Source: Caryophanales bacterium UBA1423 (lineage in GTDB: Bacteria; Bacillota_I; Bacilli_A; RF39; UBA660). From it: a stretch of DNA of 19,521 nucleotides. Positions 13,919 to 19,521 of the stretch are shown here, piece after piece. The notes beneath the pieces are model-generated. The model ran no database searches and was not told where the DNA came from. It saw only the letters and a program-made list of their open reading frames with translations. The DNA lies in the NCBI GenBank assembly GCA_002304855.1, contig DBPJ01000005.1:1-19521 (forward strand), given 5' to 3'. The stretch's first letter is position 1, and every line of letters starts with the position of its first letter. The position numbers were made by a program, and so were the translations under genes.

Positions 13919-15793
13919 TTATAGATCGGTAACATTTCGACGATAACGATATTTTACTACTGTCAACACTTGTTTGGTTGGATCAGCTTTTATTTCCTCT
14001 AAATTTTTTCCTAATTGAGTAGTTAATTCCTCTTCAGTAACATAGTCAGGAAACTTATTACCGCTCCAATCTTGAAGTATTTGTCTAGTTCTGGTTTGTT
14101 CTTTATTTTCAATTTGCCTATCCTGAACAGATGCTGGAGCATTCACATCCCAATTAGTCCAATTTGAATAACCATAGGTCATCATATATTCCCACAATTT
14201 ACTCCAACCAGGATTTAAGGTTTTTTGTGGATCCCAAACTTGAGTAGCACAATCATCCCAGACTTGCGTCTTACAGGAATTCCATTCTTGGCTAGCACAG
14301 TCATTCCATACTTGCGTAGCACAATCATCCCAGACTTGGGTCTTACAGGAATTCCATACTTGATCACCACATGGATCGGTTACCATTTTATCACATGAAT
14401 CCCATTCTTCATAAGCACATGAGTCCCATTCTTCATAAGCACATGAGTCCCATTTTTCGGTTTTACATGGGTCCCACTCTAGGTCACCACATGGATCAGT
14501 AGTGGTTGAAGCACATGAATCCCATACATAATTAGCACATGAATCCCATACATAACTAGCACATGAATCCCATACATAACTAGCACATGAGTCCCACTCC
14601 GAACAGCAATCTCTATAGGCACAACTATCATACGCCCATTGTATGCATCGCCAGTCTAATTCAGCACAATTACCACTTGGGTGATAACGTTCACAATATT
14701 CTTCACTTGCTACACAATAATAGTCACCATAACAACAATTATAACCATTACAAACATAACCACCCTGGCAAACCCAGCCACCCTCGCAAACATAAGCACC
14801 GGAACAAACATAAGCACCGGAACAAACTTGAGTAGGAACGCAGACATTACCACCCTGGCAAACATAATCACCTACACAAACATAATCGCCGACACAGTCC
14901 CAACCGCCTTGACAGACTTGAGTAGATACACAATCATAACCGCCTTGGCAGACATTACCACCTTGACAGACATTACCCCCGACACAGTCCCAACCGCCTT
15001 GGCAGACATCACCACCTTGACAGACATTACCGCCTGTATAAGTAGCTACTGCTCCTTCACAATATGCATTCGGATGGGTAGATAGATAAGCACTAAATTC
15101 GTTATTACAGGTTTGATCAGTATAAGTTACATTATTGTTTTCTTGAATTAATGTTGGAGTGCTTGCTAATCCCTTCTCAACCCAATCTCGATATCTATAT
15201 ACAGTTCTATTTTCGGATTGAGTACCAATAACTTGGGCTAATCTTTCTATATTATCATCTTGATAACCTACTACATCAGTCCAGTCACCCCAGTCACTAT
15301 AGAAGGTAGTTAATTCTTTATAATTATAAAATGTTTCTGATTCAACTATTAACCCATCATCTTCTGGCCTTTCAGCAATCCAATCACTCCAATTTCCTAT
15401 GATTAACTCAGTATCATATTGACCACATACTAAGCGTGCATAGTATTGATATTCACCCTTACCGACATTAGTAACTTCAACATAACTTTGATCAGCATCA
15501 CATTCATTATTTTCGTTATCAACTATTTTCTTTAAATATCCGTTTTCAATCAGCTCTCTTAATGTGACGGTAGTTTTTTCCCATTGGATTTTAGGAAGTC
15601 TTACTCGATCTTCAGTAAAATAATTTCGGCCTGATATTAGCAAACTATTTTCTTGGGCACGGAAATATCTTAATTGAACTGACAACACCGCTTTAGAAAT
15701 AAGTGGTATTGTTACCATTAAAAATAATCCAAGCATTACTATTACGGTTATTATTTCAACTAGTGTAAAAGCATTTTTCTTCTTTTTAGCCAT
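13919..15793 (-). CDS. Type IV pilin-like surface protein with two cysteine-ladder repeat domains
   Basis: A 624-residue protein. Residues 7-13 (NAFTLVE) form a class III prepilin motif with Glu5 of the mature form and Ala rather than Gly before the cleavage site; a hydrophobic helix runs to about residue 40. A headpiece domain follows (about 50-130, cysteines 98 and 123), then aromatic WSDW/WGDW segments with RYR motifs. From 258 to 348, 16 cysteines occur exactly every 6 residues (CQGGNV-type units). From 403 to 515, 15 cysteines occur exactly every 8 residues (WDSCAxxx units). The C-terminus has another SNWTNW and ends KYRYRRN. The ATG at 15791-15793 has GGGAGG upstream; an upstream in-frame ATG at 15835 has no ribosome binding site and lies at the predicted transcript start. 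Lipoprotein 3 follows in the same operon. Function unknown; a filament or envelope spacer is my guess. Confidence 0.85.
   Translation of the reverse strand: MAKKKKNAFTLVEIITVIVMLGLFLMVTIPLISKAVLSVQLRYFRAQENSLLISGRNYFTEDRVRLPKIQWEKTTVTLRELIENGYLKKIVDNENNECDADQSYVEVTNVGKGEYQYYARLVCGQYDTELIIGNWSDWIAERPEDDGLIVESETFYNYKELTTFYSDWGDWTDVVGYQDDNIERLAQVIGTQSENRTVYRYRDWVEKGLASTPTLIQENNNVTYTDQTCNNEFSAYLSTHPNAYCEGAVATYTGGNVCQGGDVCQGGWDCVGGNVCQGGNVCQGGYDCVSTQVCQGGWDCVGDYVCVGDYVCQGGNVCVPTQVCSGAYVCSGAYVCEGGWVCQGGYVCNGYNCCYGDYYCVASEEYCERYHPSGNCAELDWRCIQWAYDSCAYRDCCSEWDSCASYVWDSCASYVWDSCANYVWDSCASTTTDPCGDLEWDPCKTEKWDSCAYEEWDSCAYEEWDSCDKMVTDPCGDQVWNSCKTQVWDDCATQVWNDCASQEWNSCKTQVWDDCATQVWDPQKTLNPGWSKLWEYMMTYGYSNWTNWDVNAPASVQDRQIENKEQTRTRQILQDWSGNKFPDYVTEEELTTQLGKNLEEIKADPTKQVLTVVKYRYRRNVTDL
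14225..14596 (-). repeat. In-frame 24-bp tandem repeats encoding WDSCAxxx octapeptides
   Basis: About 15.5 copies of a 24-base unit inside the pilin-like gene, coding for W-[DN]-[SDP]-C-[AKG]-x-x-x. All 15 cysteines keep the exact 8-residue spacing, and the 16th position has Gln instead. Some adjacent units are nearly identical in DNA, e.g. those at 14520-14596. Confidence 0.9.
14750..15022 (-). repeat. In-frame 18-bp tandem repeats encoding CxGGxV hexapeptides
   Basis: Fifteen full copies of an 18-base unit inside the pilin-like gene, coding for C-[QVSE]-G-[GDA]-x-[VD] with a few C-V-[SP]-T-Q-V units. Sixteen cysteines are spaced at exactly 6 residues. The plus-strand open frames across this region are products of the repeat. 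Confidence 0.9.
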
Positions 15794-15845
15794 GTTTACC
15801 TCCCAATATTTTCTTATCTTGTAAAATATTGTCATTATATAGTTT

Positions 15846-15854
15846 ATTATAACA
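15846..15854 (-). promoter_or_regulatory. Promoter of the pilin-like gene, extended -10
   Basis: TGTTATAAT on the minus strand, giving a 5' UTR of about 45-50 nt before the chosen ATG. Confidence 0.55.
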
Positions 15855-15916
15855 TTTTTTTGACTATATTTTAACTATAAATTAACTTTTTTTTAATATA
15901 ATGTAAATAATTTAAC

Positions 15917-15965
15917 ATAAAAAAGAGAACGATTTCCTATATAGTCATTAAATCGTTCTCTTTTT
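15917..15965 (-). terminator. frr terminator, overlapping the stop codon
   Basis: A 16-bp perfect stem (15920-15935 against 15950-15965) with a 14-base loop holds AAAGAGAACGATTT and its complement, followed by T on the minus strand. The frr TAG (15937-15939) is in the loop, so the last codons of frr form the upstream arm. Confidence 0.8.
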
Positions 15966-16479
15966 CTTTAAATAGTTCTTCTATTTTCTTGTTATACTCA
16001 TCAATTAATAATTGTAGTTTATCTATTTGTTTCTTTTCTTCATCCTCAGATAGATTTTGATTTTTAATTTCACCAATTAGATCATGACGAAGATTTCTTA
16101 GCGCAATACGTCCCTCTTCAGTCATAGCTTTAACTTGTTTTACCAATTCTAAGCGACGTTCTTCGGTTAATGGCGGAATAATAATTCTAATACTCTCCCC
16201 AGTATTATTTGGAGTTAATCCAATATTAGCCTCATAAATGGCTTTTTCAATCGCACTTAAAGCTGATTTATCAAATGGCCTAATTAATAATTGTCTGGCC
16301 TCAGGAACAGAAATGTTTGCAAGACTTACTAGTGGTGTATCTACCCCGTAGTATGATACCATAATATCGTTAAGAATGGCAGGATTTATTCTTCCCGCTC
16401 TGATGGTAGTATAATTTTTACGTAAAGCCTCGATAATTTTTTCTAACCTTGGGCGATAATTATTAATATCACTATCCAT
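15937..16479 (-). CDS. frr: Ribosome recycling factor
   Basis: RRF splits post-termination ribosomes together with EF-G. The 180-residue product has the family landmarks: NYTTIRAGRINPAILNDIMVSYYG near the N-terminus, LANISVPEARQLLIRPFDKSALSAIEKAI in the middle, GLTPNNTGESIRIIIPPLTEERR, and a helical C-terminus. Two in-frame ATG codons are possible; the first (16491) overlaps the GAAAGGATG site, so I use the second at 16477-16479, which also gives the usual distance to IRAGR. In most Bacilli pyrH lies between tsf and frr; here frr follows tsf directly after a terminator and must have its own promoter (a TTGATT lies near 16530). Confidence 0.96.
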   Translation of the reverse strand: MDSDINNYRPRLEKIIEALRKNYTTIRAGRINPAILNDIMVSYYGVDTPLVSLANISVPEARQLLIRPFDKSALSAIEKAIYEANIGLTPNNTGESIRIIIPPLTEERRLELVKQVKAMTEEGRIALRNLRHDLIGEIKNQNLSEDEEKKQIDKLQLLIDEYNKKIEELFKEKENDLMTI

Positions 16480-16545
16480 TATTTTATTCATCCTTTCATA
16501 CCATATATTTTACTATATATTATTAAATAATCAACTATTTTTGCT

Positions 16546-16575
16546 AAAAAAAGAACTAATTAAAATTAGTTCTTT
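16546..16575 (-). terminator. tsf terminator, overlapping the stop codon
   Basis: An 11-bp stem (16550-16560 against 16565-16575, AAAGAACTAAT/ATTAGTTCTTT) with a following T-tract on the minus strand. The tsf TAA (16566-16568) is in the stem. It separates rpsB-tsf from frr. Confidence 0.8.
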
Positions 16576-17438
16576 ATTTGATTCATTACTTCTTCAGCAA
16601 AATTATCTTGACGTTTTTCGACCCCTTCACCAACTTCATAACGAATTACTTGTTTAATCTTACAATTGAATGAATCAGTATATTGTTTAATGGTAATATC
16701 ATTATTTTTAATAAATACTTGCTCTTCTAAACAAACTTCCTTATAAAATTTATTCATGCGACCATCAAGCATTTTTTCAACGATATCTGCTGGCTTACCC
16801 TCATTAAGTGCTTGCTCTCTTAAAATGCCTCTTTCATGTTCAATTTCTTCCTGACTAAGTTCTTCACGTCTAATAGCTTTAAAATTCATTGCAGCAGCTT
16901 GCATAGCTACATCTTTAGCTACTTCTTCGTTACTACCTTCAATGAGAGTTAAAACCGCTATTTTACCACCCATATGAAGATATGAACCAAATAGTTCATT
17001 ATCTTGTTTAGTAATAACAGTAAGACGTCTTAAATTAATTCTTTCACCAATTTTAGCAGTAAAATTAGTAATTAAATCATTAATACTACCTTCATCAGTA
17101 TTAATAACTAAAGCTGCTTCTAAATTATTAGCGGCACTATTGACAATAATATTTGATATTTTATCTAAGAAAGCTTTAAATTCAGCATTTTTAGCTACAA
17201 AATCAGTTTCGGAATTTAATTCTAAAATGAGTGCCTTATTACCATTAATAACTATATTACATAGACCTTCAGCAGCAATACGTTCAGCTTTATTAGCCGC
17301 TTTAGTAATACCTCTTTCTCTTAACCAATCAATTGCTTTATCAATATCATTATTAGTAGCCTCTAAAGCATTACGACAATCTAATACTCCCGAACCAGTC
17401 ATTTCACGAAGTTTTTTAACATCATTAGGATTTACCAT
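16566..17438 (-). CDS. tsf: Elongation factor Ts
   Basis: EF-Ts is the nucleotide exchange factor of EF-Tu. The 290-residue product shows the N-terminal UBA-like domain (VKKLREMTGSGVLDCRNALEATNNDIDKAIDWLRERG), the TDFVAKN motif at residues 78-84 that contacts EF-Tu, then the two core subdomains with HMGGKIAVLTLIEG and DVAMQAAAMNFKAIRREEL, and the C-terminal region VCLEEQVFIKNNDITIKQY and VIRYEVGEGVEKRQDNFAEEV. Length is standard. The ATG at 17436-17438 has AAGGAGG 5 bases upstream. It lies 11 bp after rpsB and is co-transcribed with it; a terminator overlaps its stop. Confidence 0.97.
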   Translation of the reverse strand: MVNPNDVKKLREMTGSGVLDCRNALEATNNDIDKAIDWLRERGITKAANKAERIAAEGLCNIVINGNKALILELNSETDFVAKNAEFKAFLDKISNIIVNSAANNLEAALVINTDEGSINDLITNFTAKIGERINLRRLTVITKQDNELFGSYLHMGGKIAVLTLIEGSNEEVAKDVAMQAAAMNFKAIRREELSQEEIEHERGILREQALNEGKPADIVEKMLDGRMNKFYKEVCLEEQVFIKNNDITIKQYTDSFNCKIKQVIRYEVGEGVEKRQDNFAEEVMNQIKN

Positions 17439-17449
17439 ATATTGCCTCC

Positions 17450-18541
17450 TTATTTTAATAGATTTATTAACTCTTCTTTTTTCATTTTAGAATAGCCTTT
17501 AATCTTTTTATCTTTGGCTATCTTTTTTAATTCAGCAAGTGATAAAGCATTATAATCGATAACTACTTCAACTTTTTCTTTTTTAGCTTTAGTAGCTTTC
17601 TTAGGTTTAGTTTCAGCTTCAACCTTTGCCTTTGTTGTTTTCTTAGGTTTAGCTTCAACTTCCACTGGTTCTTCTTCTTTTACTTTAGTTGTTTTCTTAA
17701 CTTTTTTAGCTGGTTTTTCAACAATTGGTTCTTCAACTACGTCATTTGTTGGTACTGTTTCTTTTACTTCTTTAACTATTTCAGTTGTTACTTTTGACAT
17801 AATATCTTCCATGTTAGCTTCATGTTTCTTATCTTCTTCAGAGACAAAGTTGATTAATGTGCCTCCTTGAGCTTCAACAATAGCATTAGCAATAACGCCC
17901 ATTATCAATTTAACTGATCTAATAGCATCATCATTAGCAGGAATAACATAATCAACATCATCTGGATCGCAATTAGTATCGACAATGCCAATAACCGGAA
18001 TATTTAATTTTCTAGCTTCTCTAATGGCAATTATTTCCTTACGTGGATCAACAATAAATAAAACATCAGGTAGTTTCTTCATATCGCGAATACCACAGAA
18101 ATATTTATTTAATTTGTCATATTCTTTGCGTAGAGCTTGAACTTCTTTTTTAGGTAATAATTCAAAAAGTCCTTCTTTTTCCATTTTTTCAATTTGTTCT
18201 AAACGTCCTACTCTTTTTCTAATGGTTCTAAAGTTAGTTAGAGTCCCCCCTAACCATCGTTCACAGACATAATATGAATTAGAACGTATAGCCTCTTCAC
18301 GGGTAGCACCTTGTGCTTGTTTTTTAGTGCCTACAAATAATACTTTGCCCCCGTTACTAGCAATTTGATTGACAAAACGATAGGCCCCTTCAATTTTCTT
18401 AACTGTTTTTTGTAAATCGATGATATAAATATCTTCTCTCGCTGTAAAAATATACTCCTTCATCTTTGGATTCCAACGACGAGTTTGATGTCCAAAATGG
18501 ACACCAGCTTCCAATAAGTAGTTCATTGAAACTACAGTCAT
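17450..18541 (-). CDS. rpsB: 30S ribosomal protein S2 with C-terminal Rho_N/SAP-like extension
   Basis: S2 binds late to the 30S subunit near the head-body junction. From the ATG at 18539-18541 (AAAGGAGG upstream) the product has 363 residues. It begins [27 protein letters not shown], the Bacilli S2 start; an in-frame ATG at 18605 lies in the leader hairpin and is rejected. The S2 domain ends near residue 230 ([28 protein letters not shown]). A charged linker rich in K, E, P and A carries the repeated segment KPKKxTKAK. The last 35 residues (329-363, [17 protein letters not shown], then [16 protein letters not shown]) match the small Rho_N/SAP-like helical module. S2 is normally about 230-260 residues, so this tail is a fusion. 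Confidence 0.96.
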   Translation of the reverse strand: MTVVSMNYLLEAGVHFGHQTRRWNPKMKEYIFTAREDIYIIDLQKTVKKIEGAYRFVNQIASNGGKVLFVGTKKQAQGATREEAIRSNSYYVCERWLGGTLTNFRTIRKRVGRLEQIEKMEKEGLFELLPKKEVQALRKEYDKLNKYFCGIRDMKKLPDVLFIVDPRKEIIAIREARKLNIPVIGIVDTNCDPDDVDYVIPANDDAIRSVKLIMGVIANAIVEAQGGTLINFVSEEDKKHEANMEDIMSKVTTEIVKEVKETVPTNDVVEEPIVEKPAKKVKKTTKVKEEEPVEVEAKPKKTTKAKVEAETKPKKATKAKKEKVEVVIDYNALSLAELKKIAKDKKIKGYSKMKKEELINLLK

Positions 18542-18645
18542 AAAAAAATTCCTCCTTTTGTTTTTTCCGCCGAACACTTCAACTTTAAATACCACCAATA
18601 ATGGCACTAGGTATTTAAATCCATGTCGTGTGTATTTAAAAAACT
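18542..18645 (-). promoter_or_regulatory. Structured rpsB leader, candidate S2 autoregulatory element
   Basis: The 5' UTR of about 104 nt contains a perfect 10-bp hairpin (arms 18610-18619 and 18584-18593, TTTAAATACC/GGTATTTAAA) with an inner CCA-TTAT-TGG mini-stem. The flanking sequence GAAGTGTTCGGCGG lies between the hairpin and the ribosome binding site. Ribosomal protein operons are often autoregulated by such leaders; binding by S2 is an inference. Confidence 0.4.
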
Positions 18646-18651
18646 ATTACG

Positions 18652-18680
18652 ATTTTAGCATAAAATATCAATGATGACAA
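18652..18680 (-). promoter_or_regulatory. rpsB-tsf promoter
   Basis: TTGTCA (18675-18680), 17-base spacer ending in TGC, and TAAAAT (18652-18657): a good -35 plus an extended -10, fitting for a strongly expressed ribosomal gene. Confidence 0.65.
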
Positions 18681-18702
18681 GATATTTTATGCACATATCG
18701 CC

Positions 18703-18740
18703 ATAAAAAATAGTTTTTTAGTTATAAAAACTATTTTTTT
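18703..18740 (-). terminator. dUTPase gene terminator, overlapping the stop codon
   Basis: A stem of about 14 bp (18705-18718 against 18726-18739) centred on AATAGTTTTT/AAAAACTATT, followed by TTTTTTATGG on the minus strand. The TAA at 18718-18720 lies at the stem-loop junction. Confidence 0.75.
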
Positions 18741-19212
18741 CTTTATTAATTTTATTTATTTTGATATAACCTTCTAAAATATCACCCATTTTGAACCCTA
18801 AACGCTCACCTAAATGAATGTAGTATGATAAAAGTTTTTTAATAGTATCCTTGTTAAATTCATCCGTTAAACTGATCGCCAATTTTAATATTTTGATAAA
18901 TAGATCACTAATATCATCAATTGGTTTTATCTTTTCAAATTCTTCTTCCATCCTTACGTTTAAGTCTAAACAAAGGGATAGTAAGAAATGAAGTCCATCA
19001 GAATATTCATCTAAAATTTCTTCTCTCGTACCAGGAAGTGATCTTGACCAATATTTATAACTTTTAGTAGCATTAGCAATTTCAGCTACTTCAACCATGA
19101 AACCTAATATTTTCTTGTTTTCTAAGGCCTCTTTATCTGATAGGCTATACTTCTTAAAAATACTTTCATCAAGTTCTTTTTGCATCTCGTATATTTGGAT
19201 TAATCTTTCCAT
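18718..19212 (-). CDS. Dimeric (all-alpha) dUTP diphosphatase
   Basis: This 164-residue protein fits the all-alpha NTP pyrophosphatase dUTPase family (dUTPase_2, PF08761), which hydrolyses dUTP to dUMP and pyrophosphate, keeping uracil out of DNA and feeding thymidylate synthesis. The metal-binding pattern is visible: E41-V-A-E44 in FMVEVAEIANATKSYKYWS and E69-Y-S-D72 in ILDEYSDGLHFLLSL, with the basic/aromatic KYWS between. It is cytoplasmic with no signal peptide. The ATG at 19210-19212 has AGAGGTGG upstream. It is only 20 bp downstream of the glycine-rich protein gene with no terminator between, so the two may share a transcript although their functions appear unrelated. Confidence 0.9.
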   Translation of the reverse strand: MERLIQIYEMQKELDESIFKKYSLSDKEALENKKILGFMVEVAEIANATKSYKYWSRSLPGTREEILDEYSDGLHFLLSLCLDLNVRMEEEFEKIKPIDDISDLFIKILKLAISLTDEFNKDTIKKLLSYYIHLGERLGFKMGDILEGYIKINKINKEKNSFYN

Positions 19213-19232
19213 AATCCACCTCTTTCTATATA

Positions 19233-19521
19233 TTACTCAGACCCAATATAAGTTATTCTAGCATAGCCATCACCAGAATGACCAGTTTGAGTCGTTCCAT
19301 CCGGTTCTGTTATAGTAATGCTACCGGCAATCAATTCGATATTGCTCATATAATAACTACTATCAAGTAAATATCCACCCGGCTTATAGGAAGTTGCGGT
19401 CAAAACATAACCTGAGCCACCACCACCATTAAAACCACTCATACCACCTACGTAAACATATAAAGTTGTTCCCGCTGTTAGATATACTTCACCTGAAGCA
19501 TATCCACCTTTCCCACCATAT
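19233..19521 (-). CDS. Glycine-rich surface-type protein, C-terminal fragment
   Basis: The open frame enters from the right edge, so the start is not in the window; an internal Met at 19440-19442 is not a start because the frame continues upstream with family-like sequence. The visible 96 residues read GGKGGYASGEVYLTAGTTLYVYVGG, then GFNGGGGSGYVLTATSYKPGGYLLDSSYYMSN, then TITEPDGTTQTGHSGDGYARITYIG and stop. This is the glycine-rich repeat-type C-terminus seen in surface proteins of gut Firmicutes, with beta-strand motifs LYVYVGG and the final HSGDGYARI. Compared with what I recall of that type, the long glycine-rich middle between VGG and SGYVLT is very short here, as if deleted. The dUTPase gene follows 20 bp downstream. 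Confidence 0.8.
   Translation of the reverse strand, partial: YGGKGGYASGEVYLTAGTTLYVYVGGMSGFNGGGGSGYVLTATSYKPGGYLLDSSYYMSNIELIAGSITITEPDGTTQTGHSGDGYARITYIGSE

Noticed and set aside
14225..15022. Repeat pattern that at first looks like a CRISPR array
   Set aside because: The units are contiguous, degenerate, in frame, 18 and 24 bases long and lack unique spacers; no cas gene is near.
14587..15085. Plus-strand open frames rich in Thr/Ile/His across the pilin repeats
   Set aside because: They come from the antisense of the 18-bp and 24-bp coding repeats, have no good ribosome binding site, and the minus-strand frame has a clear start, signal and composition.
17140..17490. Plus-strand open frame opposite tsf
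   Set aside because: Antisense of the conserved tsf gene; no ribosome binding site and no recognisable motif.
18542..18607. Longer rpsB start 22 codons upstream
   Set aside because: It would place the start inside the leader hairpin and before the AAAGGAGG site; the shorter start gives the conserved S2 N-terminus.

Overview
The window comes from an AT-rich (roughly 30% G+C) Gram-positive-type bacterium of the Bacilli/Erysipelotrichia-like part of the Firmicutes. The evidence is the rimM-trmD-rplS-rbgA order, rpsB-tsf, a phenylalanine T-box in front of pheS-pheT, an SspI-type spore protein gene next to pheT (as in Bacillus), LemA/DUF2207, MurT/GatD-like genes, lipobox lipoproteins and strong AAGGAGG ribosome binding sites. 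TGA is used as a stop (ATGA overlaps rimM/trmD and murT/gatD), so this is the standard bacterial code, not the Mycoplasma code. The exact taxon cannot be named from the sequence; an uncultured gut Bacilli lineage is my inference.

Layout (almost everything is on the minus strand, so transcription runs from high to low coordinates). 19521-18718: 3' part of a glycine-rich surface-type protein and an all-alpha dUTPase. 18680-15917: translation genes rpsB (with an unusual C-terminal Rho_N/SAP-like tail), tsf and frr; pyrH, usually between tsf and frr, is absent. 15854-12450: an accessory surface block with a type IV pilin-like protein carrying two long cysteine ladders, then three paralogous small lipoproteins whose soluble domain resembles the pilin's own headpiece. 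12434-8691: Phe T-box leader, pheS and pheT. 8499-8705 (+): sspI, overlapping the pheT 3' end. 8421-5939: lemA and a DUF2207 membrane protein. 5671-5910 (+): a small STAS-like protein. 5585-3474: divergent murT-gatD pair. 3463-1: a YgjP-like metallopeptidase, rimM, trmD, an unknown coiled-coil protein, rplS, lepB and the start of rbgA.

Most of the window is housekeeping. Most promoters I can pick out have an extended -10 (TGnTATAAT) with a weak -35. Many operons end in hairpins with a T-tract, and several of these hairpins contain the stop codon of the gene itself. The most novel region is 13.0-15.9 kb. There the pilin-like protein has 16 cysteines spaced exactly 6 residues apart followed by 15 cysteines spaced exactly 8 residues apart. 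The co-transcribed lipoproteins look like lipid-anchored versions of a pilin headpiece. Second in interest are the altered MurT and GatD active-site motifs and the rpsB fusion.
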